From Mucilaginibacter daejeonensis (GTDB lineage: Bacteria; Bacteroidota; Bacteroidia; Sphingobacteriales; Sphingobacteriaceae): DNA of 64,000 nt. Position 1 is the stretch's first letter; every line of letters begins with the position of its first letter. Where the stretch lies: positions 4,154,001-4,218,000 of the forward strand of contig NZ_CP086068.1 of the NCBI RefSeq assembly GCF_020783335.1, read 5' to 3'. Of the stretch, positions 17,388 to 27,023 are shown in pieces. The notes below the pieces were generated by a model, which ran no database searches, was not told the origin of the DNA, and was given only the letters and a program-made list of their open reading frames with translations. The position numbers and the translations under genes were made by a program.

Positions 17388-18113
17388 TTATTGTGCTTTT
17401 GGGGCACTCTCTTTGGTCTTTGCAGCAGCAGCTTTTTTGGCCTTGGCCGCATCTACGTAAGCCTTGAACATCTCGTGCCAGTTACGGCCATGGGTGTTCA
17501 GGTATTGCTCGTTCCTGGTCTTGTAGATCTCAAATATGGCCGATATCTGCTTCATGTTCTTGTAGTCCACCGCCTGCTCGCGTGCCTTTTTCAAGTTCTC
17601 GGTCAGCACCTTTTCCTCGGTCTCGGTCAGGTTAGGTACGATGGAACGGTAGCCGTTCATGGTGAACTCTACCTTGCCAATGGTATATTTATCGAGTATG
17701 GCCTCTACTTGCGGCTCGGTCAGGTTCTGGCGCAGCCCGGTCATCAGGGTCTCATGGATGGTCTTGGGCATGGCCGATATGGCGATCACCTGGCGGTCCA
17801 GTTCCGTAAGCGGTTGCCCGTTGGCCGGGTTGATCCCTGCGGGAACGGTAGAAGCCGGGTGCTCGTTGTTCCAGTCGCGGATGGCCTTGAGGTGCGTAGC
17901 GATAATGCCGGCAACGGCCTTTTCTTTGGCGGCGTCATTCAAGCTGAGCGATGCTACCCATTCGGCAGCCTTCTTTTCAGTGTCCTGATCGCTTTTAGCG
18001 CGGGCCTCGGCGGTCATGGCCGGGGCGGCCGGCTTATCGGTCTGTGCGTAAGCGTTAGCGCCAAGCAATAAGGCGATGGCGATAACGGTCAGTTTAAAAT
18101 TCTTCTTCTTCAT
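17388..18113 (-). CDS. DUF3826 family exported protein
   Basis: The 241-residue protein has a signal peptide (ending GANAYAQ) and is otherwise highly charged and alpha-helical, with an Ala/Lys-rich tail. It shares its pattern with the protein at 40000-40680: a VPNLTETEEKVLTENLKKAREQA segment here aligns with LPNLTDAQRTQILAWLTEARERA there, preceded by a NGYRSIVP or NAYNKMLP turn. Both are DUF3826. The family is often found in Bacteroidota pectin loci, but I know of no established function. A chaperone, inhibitor or binding role is conceivable and unproven. It sits between a GH78 and a sialidase-like gene in a compact run. Confidence 0.8.
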   Translation of the reverse strand: MKKKNFKLTVIAIALLLGANAYAQTDKPAAPAMTAEARAKSDQDTEKKAAEWVASLSLNDAAKEKAVAGIIATHLKAIRDWNNEHPASTVPAGINPANGQPLTELDRQVIAISAMPKTIHETLMTGLRQNLTEPQVEAILDKYTIGKVEFTMNGYRSIVPNLTETEEKVLTENLKKAREQAVDYKNMKQISAIFEIYKTRNEQYLNTHGRNWHEMFKAYVDAAKAKKAAAAKTKESAPKAQ

Positions 18114-18146
18114 ATCTCTATCTCGGTCATTGGTCTTTATAGGAAC

Positions 18147-20912
18147 TTACAGGCTTGATCGGAAGTGGTAGTCACCCGAACCTGCCTCGTAAACTGCGTA
18201 ACCATTATCGAACTTCACGAACTTCAAGCCTTCGGCCTCAGCAGCTTTTTTGCCGCCTTCCGTCACCGCATCGGCGGCTTTTGACGGTACCGATATCAGC
18301 GCCACCGAATTGGCCGGTATGCTGACATCCCAGGTGAAGTTGCTGCCTTTTTTCCAACTGCTTTTCACCAGGCCGTAGGGCGTTTGGTACGATGCTTTTA
18401 CAAAGTCGAGGCCTTCGGGCAGGGTGGGCTTCATGATCACCTGCTTGAAGCCAGGCTTATCGATGCCAGCCTTGATGGCGGCGAGGTTCTGATAGTACCA
18501 CACAACCAGGTCGCCCAACAACATCACGTGGTTACCCGAGTTCATACTTGGGTTAGCCGTATCGCCGTTCCAAAGCTCCCAAATGGTGGTGGCGCCGTGC
18601 TCGGCCATGTAGCCCCAGCTTGGGTAATCTTTATTGGTAGCCAATCGGTAGGCCAGGTCAGGGCGGCCGTACTCGGTCAGTCCACGCATGAGCCATTGCG
18701 TACCGATCACGCCGGTGGCAATGTGGTAGTTATCGGTGGTGGTGACGCGTTTCACAATGTTGGCGAACACGGCCTTACGGTTAGCCACAGGCGTGATGTC
18801 AAAGTATAGCGGCAGCAGGTTGGCGGTCACGGTGCCGTTATCATATTGCTGTGTTTGCGCGTTGTAGAATTTGGCATTGAACGCATCGGCGATCTTCGAT
18901 TGCAAGGCACCGAACTCTTTAGCGTCCTCTTCCTTGCCGAACATTTTGGCAAAGCGTTTCATCAGAAACAGCATACGGTGGTAGTAGGCCGTAGCCAGTA
19001 ATTGACCGTTGGTAGTGCGGCTGCTATCCTTGGCGTGGATCAACTCAGGCGATTCAGGCGGAACGCACCAGTCGCCGTATTTGTCTTTGGTGACGATGTA
19101 GTCCTTCATGTATTTGGCTTTCATGTAGTCGAGCCATTTTTTCATGGAGGCGTAATGCTTTTGCGCCGGGCGAATATCACCGAACTGCTTGTATTCCATA
19201 TCGGCCAGCAGGATGTAGGTGGCCGGCCAGGTCATGTTATCGCTGTAATAGTTCCAATAGGCGGGGGCCACGTCAGGTATAGCACCTTCGGCGGTTTGCG
19301 ATTGCTCGATATCATCCATCCACTTGGCATACAGTTTTTGGTTATCAAAGATGAAGCTCTCGCCCAATGAGCCCGTGGCACGGTCACCCAACCAGGGCAT
19401 ACGCTCGTTGCGTTGCGGACAATCCACCGGCATGCCTTTGTAATTACCAGCCACACCCCACCATGTATTCTGGTACACCTGATCGATCACCTTATTAGAG
19501 GTCTCGAACTGGCCGATCGTGGCCAGATCATCATATACCATCTCGCCCACAAAATCTTCGGCCTTAGGCTTGCCCGGGTAACCGGTTATCTCGGCATAAC
19601 GGAAACCATGGAACACGAACACCGGGTGCCAGGTCTCCTGTGCGGCGCCTTTCAGGGTGTAGATGTCGGTCACCTTGGCATCACGCAGGTTAGCTATGTA
19701 CAGGCTACCATCCTTTTGCAAGGTCTCGGCAAAGCGCAGGGTAACCTTGTCGCCTTTTTTGCCTTTCACGTTAAATTTGAGCCAGCCGGTCATGTTCTGG
19801 CCCATATCCATGATCCAGGTGCCGGGTTTAAGCTGGGTTAGCTTTTGAGGCTTGATGGTGCTCATTACCTTGATCGGTTCGCTCATTTGCGCCACCAGTT
19901 TGCCGGGCGGGGCAGGCACCAATTGCGGCGTAAGCCATTTAGCGGCATTGTAATCGATCCTGTTCCAGCCGGTGAGTTCTTTGTTGGAATCATATTCTTC
20001 GCCATCGTATTCATTATTGCTGCGGATGGGGCCGTCGGCGGTCATGCGCCAGCTCTGATCACTGGCTACGATCTGGTGATGGCCGTCCTCATACTCGATA
20101 TCCAATTGTAACAGCAGCTTAGGGAACCCGAACTCCTTTACCTTTTTAGGTTTATAGATCGGCCTCATGGTAAAATACCGGCCGTTGCCTAATACAGCGC
20201 CTATGGCGTTCTTACCCGGCTTAACATTGGGGGTCACATCGTAAGTGGTGTATTGTACCGACTTGTTATAATCGGTTGGCATTTGGGTCAGCACATCATT
20301 ACTGATGTATTTGCCGTTCACATACAACTCGTAATGACCCGGACCCGATATGTATACCATAGCCCGTTTCACCTTAGCTGCCGAAGCGAACTCCTTGCGA
20401 TAATAACGTGCTGATAAACGCGAGAACTTGGCTATACTATCCCATGCAAAACCCTTTTCCCAGCCTATCCACTTGCCTTTCCAGTCAGATAGCAGCAACA
20501 AACCCATACTCCATTTGGCAGGCGTGCTCCAGGCACTTTGGCCTTTGGTGGTGTATACTTTTACTTTCCAGTAAGCAGCCATGCGGCTGGTGAGTGCTTT
20601 ACCGGCGTAGGACACCATGATAGATGCGTTGGAAGCTACCTTACCCGAGGTCCAAAGATCGCCCTGACCGGCGGCCAGCTTGGCAGGCGACGAGGCGACC
20701 AATACCTCGTAGGCCGTTTGCTCGATGCCGCGGCCGGTGCCGGTCATTTTCCAGCTTAAACGGGGTACCGTAACATCGATACCCTGCGGGTTCACCAGCA
20801 TCTCGCAGCGCAGGTCATTGAGCTGGATATCGGCAGCAAAGGCTGATACGGCAGTCAGGCAAATGCAGGCAGTTACCCATAAAAGTTGCTGTATATGTTT
20901 GAATATCTTCAT
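18147..20912 (-). CDS. GH78 family alpha-L-rhamnosidase (full length)
   Basis: The 921-residue protein has a signal peptide (1-26), then the classical N-terminal fibronectin-like domain (RLSWKMTGTGRGIEQTAYEVLVASS), beta-sandwich domains with WIGWEKGF and YYRKEF, and the alpha/alpha six-barrel. The catalytic motif VDCPQRNERMPWLGD lies at about 496-510, and GATTIWELWNGDT near the C-terminus supplies the second acid. It ends with a beta-sandwich. Its start codon overlaps the stop of the upstream GH2 gene (TAATG), so translation is coupled. It should remove terminal alpha-L-rhamnose. Along with two other GH78 proteins and a GH106 here, it probably attacks a distinct rhamnose linkage. Confidence 0.92.
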   Translation of the reverse strand: MKIFKHIQQLLWVTACICLTAVSAFAADIQLNDLRCEMLVNPQGIDVTVPRLSWKMTGTGRGIEQTAYEVLVASSPAKLAAGQGDLWTSGKVASNASIMVSYAGKALTSRMAAYWKVKVYTTKGQSAWSTPAKWSMGLLLLSDWKGKWIGWEKGFAWDSIAKFSRLSARYYRKEFASAAKVKRAMVYISGPGHYELYVNGKYISNDVLTQMPTDYNKSVQYTTYDVTPNVKPGKNAIGAVLGNGRYFTMRPIYKPKKVKEFGFPKLLLQLDIEYEDGHHQIVASDQSWRMTADGPIRSNNEYDGEEYDSNKELTGWNRIDYNAAKWLTPQLVPAPPGKLVAQMSEPIKVMSTIKPQKLTQLKPGTWIMDMGQNMTGWLKFNVKGKKGDKVTLRFAETLQKDGSLYIANLRDAKVTDIYTLKGAAQETWHPVFVFHGFRYAEITGYPGKPKAEDFVGEMVYDDLATIGQFETSNKVIDQVYQNTWWGVAGNYKGMPVDCPQRNERMPWLGDRATGSLGESFIFDNQKLYAKWMDDIEQSQTAEGAIPDVAPAYWNYYSDNMTWPATYILLADMEYKQFGDIRPAQKHYASMKKWLDYMKAKYMKDYIVTKDKYGDWCVPPESPELIHAKDSSRTTNGQLLATAYYHRMLFLMKRFAKMFGKEEDAKEFGALQSKIADAFNAKFYNAQTQQYDNGTVTANLLPLYFDITPVANRKAVFANIVKRVTTTDNYHIATGVIGTQWLMRGLTEYGRPDLAYRLATNKDYPSWGYMAEHGATTIWELWNGDTANPSMNSGNHVMLLGDLVVWYYQNLAAIKAGIDKPGFKQVIMKPTLPEGLDFVKASYQTPYGLVKSSWKKGSNFTWDVSIPANSVALISVPSKAADAVTEGGKKAAEAEGLKFVKFDNGYAVYEAGSGDYHFRSSL

Positions 20913-23701
20913 TATCTTCCTGAAAAGTCAAAGTACAAGTTGAGTTCCTTGGCGCGCATCGGCGTTTTGTCGTAATCGTAATAGATGTTCTTCATACCTG
21001 CCGGCCCGGTATCTTCGGCACCCAGCGTTTTGTTGCCAATGGCGCTGATGCCCTGCATGAATGATATATCGCCCGAAGGGAACTTGATCACGTAATTATG
21101 CCACTGATCATCATGCGGTTTTGGCGAGAACAATCGGAAAAAGGTATCCTCATCCTCGGCCACAACCGTGAACGGCTGACCTGTGGTATTGAATTTTAGC
21201 CAGTACATATTGGCGTGATATCCCTTAAATTCCGGGTAAACCCATTTTTCGCCGGTCTCAGTGTCATTGTAGTCCTTTTTCCAAACACCCAGCTTGGTGC
21301 CTTTCATGCGGTTCTTCCACACGCGGTATGGGCCGCTGCCCATGTACTCTACGCTTTTAACCGTCTTTTCGGGGAACGAGAAGTTGACACCCACGAAGTT
21401 GGTAAAGTAATCGCCCGGAAAATAACGAACCTTCATTTTAACCCAACCGGTCGGGTAAATGGTCCATTGCAGGGTATTGAACGCGCTCTTTTTATCAAAG
21501 GTCGATTCGATCACCACCGCTTTGCCATCCATCTTTTGGGTGAAGTTCTTGAAGTTGGTCTCCCCTTCCTGCAGGATCGGTCCGTTGGTGAAAGGTATCT
21601 TTCCTTTAGCGTTCTCCACCTCGCGCAGCAGCCCGGTAGTTTTGCTGAACGATAGTTTGATGCCGTTGGCCGATACCTGGTACAGCGAATCGGTCTGTTC
21701 TACCTTGACATTGCCTTTACCATCTTTCACCACCAGTTTGCGGGCCACCTTTTCAGGGCGGGCGATCGGCCAGCTCCAGGTGAACAACTCATGGCCGTAA
21801 CGGTCGATAGCGGTGATATATAAGAGGTCGTAGCTTTTAAAGTCAGATGGCAGGTTCACTTTCAGGTCGCCTTTTTTCATCGGCTCAATGTTGGGCGATG
21901 CGATAGCCAGGTCCAATTCGGCAGGTTTTGCCTTGCCGTAAGTATCGCTCACGCGTACCAGTTTGCCCGTGAATTTACATTGGTTAAGGTTGGTGATGTT
22001 GTACCGGTTCTCGATATGGAACACGCCATCGAAACCTGAGGCGATCTCACGGCGCTCGAAGAACACCGGCGCCCATATCTCTTTCACCGTAAAATAGCTT
22101 CCCTCTTTTTCATGGTACGGGCCAACTATACCGTCAGCCGCCTGGTTGCCATCGGTGTCTACCATGCCGTTCTTATCGGTACGTACAACGCCTTCATCGG
22201 CAAAGTCCCATAAAAAGCCACCTGCCGATAGCGGGTCGTTCCACATCATGGTCCAGTAGTCCTCTAAACCGGCGCCGCTGCCGCCATCATACAGGCCATG
22301 CAAAAATTCGGTAGGCATCACAATGCTGTGACCGTGATTGTAGCTTCCAATACCGTAGTTGTAATCACGGTAATGCTGTGTATCAAATCCGCCAAAATCT
22401 TCCCAGGCATGTATCACAGGGCGCTTTTGCATATCCAGTTTGCGGAACAGGGGGTCAAGCTCGTAATTGTGTCCACCCTCGTTGCCATTGATCCAAAACA
22501 CTACCGACGGATGGTTCTCGTCATGCTCGATCAATGCTTTGGCCAGCTTGGTACCGGTAGGCGTATCATAATGACCGTGCCAGCCGGCCAGCTCGTCCAT
22601 CACAAAAAGCCCTAATGAATCGCACACGTCCAAAAAGTGATCATCGGGCGGGTAGTGCGACATGCGTACGGCGTTCATGTTCAGGTCCTTCATCATCTTT
22701 ACATCCTCAATGCTGCGCGTTTTGTTCAAAGCGCGACCAGTGGTTGGCCAAAATGAGTGACGGTTGACACCCTTGAACTTGATCTTATAGCCATTCACAT
22801 AAACCCCGTCGCGCTGTTTAACTTCTACGGTGCGGAAACCAAAGCGTTTAGTGATGGTGTGTACTACCTTGCCGTTTTGAGTAAGACTGAACTCCACCTT
22901 GTATAAATTAGGTTCCTCGGGCGACCATAGTTTGGGCGATGCAACTTTGGTTTGCATGGTGATCACCGAGTCGGTCGTTGTTTTTGACATGAACGCACTG
23001 CCTACCTTTTGACCCGAAGTAGTAAAGATCTGTGCCGATACGGTGCTTCCGGCTGGTGCGCCTTTCAGGTAAACGTTCGACCTAAATTCACCATTGGCCT
23101 GTGCATCTAATGATATGCGGCTGATGTGCTGTACCGGCAACACCTGCAGATACACCGGGCGAAAGATACCCCCAAAGATCCAAAAATCACCTTTGCGTTC
23201 TGCCTCATTCACCGACTTGTTGGCCGAGTGCTTGGCGACCGTGGCTTCCAAAACATTGGCACCGCCATATTTTAATAACGACGACACATCATACTTAAAA
23301 GCATAATACGCCCCCTGATGTGTTGGCCCGGCAGGCTTGCCATTGATCTTGACGTCAACATCGGTCATGGCGCCTTCAAATACCAGTTGAACCACCTTGC
23401 CTTTGTAGGCTGCCGGTACTTTGAATTCGTATTTGTACAGACCTTTCTCTTTACCGCGTACGGTATCCTTGGCCCAGCCGTAATCATACTTACCAAAGCC
23501 CTGTAACTCCCAGTTGGATGGCACAGGTATGGTGGTCCACTTGCCTGAGTTAGGGCCGGCCGTGCAGTAGAACTGCCATTTAACGGTGTGGTCGCTACCT
23601 GTGCCCGACAGGTACATGCGCTGCGTATCCTGCGCTGAAGCTTGTTGTGCTGCAAAAGCCAACAGGCAGATCAGGAAGGTATAAAAGCGGGCAGGTGTCA
23701 T
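20912..23701 (-). CDS. GH2 family exo-glycosidase (beta-galactosidase/glucuronidase-like)
   Basis: The ATG at 23701 gives a 929-residue exported protein with signal MTPARFYTFLICLLAFAAQQASA. An in-frame TTG further upstream would overlap the preceding gene. Domains are a jelly roll (about 40-190), an immunoglobulin-like domain (about 195-295), a TIM barrel (about 300-560) and a C-terminal beta-sandwich region. The acid/base is Glu408 in FWINGNEGG and the nucleophile is Glu465 in VMPTEFLHG. These depart from the LacZ and GusA consensus, so beta-galactosidase, glucuronidase or alpha-L-arabinopyranosidase activity cannot be told apart. RG-II offers beta-GlcA, beta-GalA, beta-Gal and alpha-L-Arap residues that GH2 enzymes could remove. 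It is coupled to GH78 downstream and lies 11 bp after the acetylesterase. Confidence 0.85.
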   Translation of the reverse strand: MTPARFYTFLICLLAFAAQQASAQDTQRMYLSGTGSDHTVKWQFYCTAGPNSGKWTTIPVPSNWELQGFGKYDYGWAKDTVRGKEKGLYKYEFKVPAAYKGKVVQLVFEGAMTDVDVKINGKPAGPTHQGAYYAFKYDVSSLLKYGGANVLEATVAKHSANKSVNEAERKGDFWIFGGIFRPVYLQVLPVQHISRISLDAQANGEFRSNVYLKGAPAGSTVSAQIFTTSGQKVGSAFMSKTTTDSVITMQTKVASPKLWSPEEPNLYKVEFSLTQNGKVVHTITKRFGFRTVEVKQRDGVYVNGYKIKFKGVNRHSFWPTTGRALNKTRSIEDVKMMKDLNMNAVRMSHYPPDDHFLDVCDSLGLFVMDELAGWHGHYDTPTGTKLAKALIEHDENHPSVVFWINGNEGGHNYELDPLFRKLDMQKRPVIHAWEDFGGFDTQHYRDYNYGIGSYNHGHSIVMPTEFLHGLYDGGSGAGLEDYWTMMWNDPLSAGGFLWDFADEGVVRTDKNGMVDTDGNQAADGIVGPYHEKEGSYFTVKEIWAPVFFERREIASGFDGVFHIENRYNITNLNQCKFTGKLVRVSDTYGKAKPAELDLAIASPNIEPMKKGDLKVNLPSDFKSYDLLYITAIDRYGHELFTWSWPIARPEKVARKLVVKDGKGNVKVEQTDSLYQVSANGIKLSFSKTTGLLREVENAKGKIPFTNGPILQEGETNFKNFTQKMDGKAVVIESTFDKKSAFNTLQWTIYPTGWVKMKVRYFPGDYFTNFVGVNFSFPEKTVKSVEYMGSGPYRVWKNRMKGTKLGVWKKDYNDTETGEKWVYPEFKGYHANMYWLKFNTTGQPFTVVAEDEDTFFRLFSPKPHDDQWHNYVIKFPSGDISFMQGISAIGNKTLGAEDTGPAGMKNIYYDYDKTPMRAKELNLYFDFSGR

Positions 23702-23712
23702 GGTCAACGATC

Positions 23713-25146
23713 TCAATAAACAGGTTTGAAGCTGATGGTGCTATCCGTGCGGAAAGGCATGGCAGGCAAACCATCTTTATTATAAAAGTTAGGCTGAGCG
23801 CTTTCGCCCCAGGCAAAGCGGGCAGCCACAGGTTTTTTAACGTCGGTTGCCGATAAGATCACCTGATCATCTTTGATCATGGCATTGGCCGGTACAAATT
23901 TTCCATCGGCCCCGGCAATGGTGAACCAGTTGAGCGGTTTACCGTCATGACTGATGAGCCCTTTGCCCACGTGATCGAACGACAGAATGATCTGATCACG
24001 GCTAACGGCCATACTCTTGTAGATCGGTCCCGAATACTCGTTCTTGAAGCCGTAAGTGCGGCCAAGCGCTACCAGCGCCAGGCGGCGGCCCACCTCCCAC
24101 TTAAACGGCGGGTGAATGTTCTTGATGTTATCGTTCAGGTCGGTGGTCACGATCATGAAGGTGTGCGGTACCTTCATCACCTGTGCCTGTGCCTCCCTGA
24201 ACTCGGGCAGACTTTCGGTCGTAAATTTCTTGTCCTGTGAGTTGAGGAACGGCGCCAACTGCACGTAATAGAAAGGCAGCTTGTTGTTTTGCCATAGCTT
24301 ACGCCAGCTATCGATCAGCACCTTCATTTTGTAGGTGTAGCTGATGGTCTCGCCTACGTTGCTTTCGCCTTGGTACCATAAAAAACCTTTGAGCGCGAAC
24401 GGAGCGATGGTCCTGATCATGGGGTAATAGAATTTACCATGGTCGGCATTTACCTTTACGGTCTTAAAATATGGTTCGGCCTCGTATGCGGTGGTATCGA
24501 CCCAGGTCTCGATGCGCACGCCGCTCACTGCCGAGCAGATCATGCCCACCGGCACCTTGAGCTCAGCCTTCAATTTCTTAGCGAAAAAATAACCCACCGC
24601 CGAGAAGGACCTTAAGGCTGAATCCTGGGCTATGCTCCAGCCGTTATGCTCAGGGTCTGGCTTTAACTGTTTCTTACGGTCGGTCATAAATACCCTGATG
24701 CCTGGGTCATGTGCACGCTCCACCTCATCTATCGGCGAGTTGGCGGTGCTGGTATCGGGTCGGTTGACCTTGCCGTTCTTGCGCATCTCGTACTGCATGT
24801 TGCTTTGACCCGAGCATAACCACACTTCGCCTACCAGTATATCGGTCAGCGTGATCTTGTTGTTGCCGGTGATGGTCAGGTCCTGGCCTTTGGCCGAGGC
24901 AGGCATTGGGTCGAGCATTATCTTCCAGTTGCCGGCCGCATCAGCGATCGCACCCTTGGTCTGTTTGCCGAACTTTACGGTCACCTTTTCGCCCATGTTG
25001 GCGGTGCCCCACACCGGCACGGGCTGATTGCGTTGCAATACCATGCTGTTGCCTAATATCTTAGGCAATACCACATCGGCCTTACTGCTCAATGCGCACA
25101 GGCCAGCAGCTAAAGAAAGGATGATCTGTTTTGGATAGCGCAACAT
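23713..25146 (-). CDS. Exported SGNH-hydrolase esterase of the sialate O-acetylesterase (SASA) type
   Basis: The 477-residue protein has a signal peptide (1-23). The mature part opens with the small beta-domain typical of SASA proteins (LPKILGNSMVLQRNQPVPVWG). The catalytic Ser115 lies in VWLCSGQSNMQYE, block III appears as FLWYQGESNVGE, and the catalytic Asp/His pair lies in LNDNIKNIHPPFKWEVGRRLA. The family deacetylates diverse sugars, not only sialic acid. RG-II carries O-acetyl groups on 2-O-methyl-fucose and aceric acid, so removal of these before glycosidase action is the likely role. The ATG overlaps the stop codon of the upstream gene by one base (TGATG). Confidence 0.85.
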   Translation of the reverse strand: MLRYPKQIILSLAAGLCALSSKADVVLPKILGNSMVLQRNQPVPVWGTANMGEKVTVKFGKQTKGAIADAAGNWKIMLDPMPASAKGQDLTITGNNKITLTDILVGEVWLCSGQSNMQYEMRKNGKVNRPDTSTANSPIDEVERAHDPGIRVFMTDRKKQLKPDPEHNGWSIAQDSALRSFSAVGYFFAKKLKAELKVPVGMICSAVSGVRIETWVDTTAYEAEPYFKTVKVNADHGKFYYPMIRTIAPFALKGFLWYQGESNVGETISYTYKMKVLIDSWRKLWQNNKLPFYYVQLAPFLNSQDKKFTTESLPEFREAQAQVMKVPHTFMIVTTDLNDNIKNIHPPFKWEVGRRLALVALGRTYGFKNEYSGPIYKSMAVSRDQIILSFDHVGKGLISHDGKPLNWFTIAGADGKFVPANAMIKDDQVILSATDVKKPVAARFAWGESAQPNFYNKDGLPAMPFRTDSTISFKPVY

Positions 25147-26993
25147 CAGAATGCTTCTGTCTTGAATGACTTAATGTAATAGGCCGCCTCTTTCACCGGA
25201 TCACCTGCCTTTTTAAGGTCATAGCTTTGATCGGTAGGCGTATCGGCATCCGGGAAACGGCGCACATCGCCGGTACGGAACACCACGCTGCGCACGCTGA
25301 TCACCGGTTGAAAGAACAACGACGGCGACAGATCCTTACCATTGATATTGATGGTGTAGAACCGGGTATCGGTATTGAGCCTCAATTTCACAGTGTATGC
25401 TTTGCCTGCCTCATACTTCATGAAGTTTTTGGCGCGATAACCGGCTTTGCCACGCAGTACACCTGTCGAATCGAAGGTCAAGCGGATTGCTGCCATACCC
25501 TTCTCGTTTTGGAACTCGATATCAAGCTGACCATTATTGTTCTGCGCCGGAATGATGGTGAACTCGGTCTCCAGTTTCTTACTTTCAGGAACCACGCGTT
25601 CGGCTTTGGCATATTCGTAACGGTCCTTGTCCTTAATGGCTAAAGCTTTCTCCCCGTCAGGACCTTTCTCGATACCCACCGGCGCCCACATGGCACTGTT
25701 ATAGTTCCAGTTGTCCAATTCTTTTCCGGCCGGCATCATGGCAAAATCCTCATTGGCATGGGTCTTGGCTATCTCTGTCAAAGGCACGGGGATCGATGAT
25801 ACCCAAATATCCTCTTTATTCATGCTGTAGGTGACCCACATCTTACCATCGGGCGGAGTGCCGTTACCTTCAATAATGCCGCGCACATATTGCGGACCGT
25901 ATGATTTGTAGTTACCTCCGTAACGCATGGTAGATATCTCGCCATTGATGAGCAGCAGGTTGGTATAATTCAAGCCATCCTTGCTTACTGAGGCAGCCAG
26001 TGGCCAGCGGAACTCTGATGGATTGTACACCAATGCATACTGACCATCGCTGGTCTTTTGGCCCCAGATCTTGGCATTGCTGTTGATCACGCGAGGGGCG
26101 CGGGCGGCGTTCTGTGGCCAGGTCTTACCGTTATCGGTACTGATCGAGGTCAGGGCATTTTTCCACAAGCCTACCACACGGCCATCAGGCAGGTGATAGT
26201 AGTTAAAGGCCTTATATTCTTTTTTTAGCGGGATCAACGGGTCTTTGCGGTCAGTCTCCTCTACCCATTGCATCATCATGAGCGGGTTGGCCATCAACTC
26301 ATCGCAAGCCTGCACAAACCCTTTGTCCTTACTTTTTTTATAGAATGGGTACGAGGTATTGCTCTCGTTCCATTTAGGGTTATAATGGATGAAGTAGATC
26401 GGGCCGTACTTGCCGTTAGGCAACACCTCACGTACCACGCGGCCAATGCCCTGTCCATCGTTAGGGTCATCGTGCTCATCTAAACAGATGCCGTAAAAGC
26501 CCAAGGCCAACAGCCGGTTGCTTTTAGAAGTATAAAAACCCATGCGCTGATGCATCACGGCCATCAGGTCTTTGGCTACCAGGCCGGGCTTATCGAGCTT
26601 GGTGGTACCATCAGGTACTTTGTATTGGGGGAAGATCACTTCCGGCTTGCTCCAATTATTGCCACCATCTTTTGAGGTGATCATGAGCGTTTGGCCTGGT
26701 GGGATGCTCTCGCCTACCTTATCACTCAGGTACTCTACATAGAACGTTTTGTTCCAATAGGCCAGCATGGGCGCGTGGTTATAGGTCCAGCCAAAGCCTT
26801 CGGCCATTTCAGGATGCTCGCGGTTAGCCCGGAAGATCTGTTTGCTGTGCACACCCACTACCGAGGTTAGCTGACCGTGGTGGTAATCGACGTTAGAAAC
26901 AGTATTTCCGGTGTAATGCACCGTATCCTGCGCCTGTGCCGCAGCCATGCAAGAACTTAATATATAAGTAGCGATCAAAAGCTTCTTCATCAT
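25146..26993 (-). CDS. Exported sialidase-fold protein with C-terminal beta-sandwich (candidate Kdo/Dha hydrolase)
   Basis: The protein has about 615 residues and starts at the ATG at 26993; an in-frame TTG just upstream is less likely. After a signal peptide (MMKKLLIATYILSSCMAAAQAQ) comes a beta-propeller of about 400 residues with degenerate Asp boxes (SKDGGNNWSKP, STDNGKTWPQ, SKDGLNYT). A C-terminal beta-sandwich of about 190 residues follows (ETEFTIIPAQNNNGQLDIEFQNEKG...), of the laminin-G/concanavalin type. It differs from the shorter propeller at 16223-17377. GH143, the RG-II DHA-hydrolase family, and GH33-like enzymes share this fold, so cleavage of Dha or Kdo is a reasonable guess. 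It is not provable here. It is coupled to the acetylesterase gene. Confidence 0.75.
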   Translation of the reverse strand: MMKKLLIATYILSSCMAAAQAQDTVHYTGNTVSNVDYHHGQLTSVVGVHSKQIFRANREHPEMAEGFGWTYNHAPMLAYWNKTFYVEYLSDKVGESIPPGQTLMITSKDGGNNWSKPEVIFPQYKVPDGTTKLDKPGLVAKDLMAVMHQRMGFYTSKSNRLLALGFYGICLDEHDDPNDGQGIGRVVREVLPNGKYGPIYFIHYNPKWNESNTSYPFYKKSKDKGFVQACDELMANPLMMMQWVEETDRKDPLIPLKKEYKAFNYYHLPDGRVVGLWKNALTSISTDNGKTWPQNAARAPRVINSNAKIWGQKTSDGQYALVYNPSEFRWPLAASVSKDGLNYTNLLLINGEISTMRYGGNYKSYGPQYVRGIIEGNGTPPDGKMWVTYSMNKEDIWVSSIPVPLTEIAKTHANEDFAMMPAGKELDNWNYNSAMWAPVGIEKGPDGEKALAIKDKDRYEYAKAERVVPESKKLETEFTIIPAQNNNGQLDIEFQNEKGMAAIRLTFDSTGVLRGKAGYRAKNFMKYEAGKAYTVKLRLNTDTRFYTININGKDLSPSLFFQPVISVRSVVFRTGDVRRFPDADTPTDQSYDLKKAGDPVKEAAYYIKSFKTEAF

Positions 26994-27023
26994 TATCAAT
27001 AGAATACTTGATGCACCGGTGGT

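Noticed and set aside
16223..17452. Longer version of the sialidase-like protein starting at 17452
   Set aside because: It would overlap the end of the DUF3826 gene by 65 bp and add a basic leader; the ATG at 17377 gives a standard signal peptide and a 10-bp gap.
17274..18071. Plus-strand open frame of 265 codons opposite the DUF3826 gene
   Set aside because: Its composition is that of a reverse-strand shadow (leucine and glycine-rich with no domain), and the minus-strand DUF3826 assignment explains the region.
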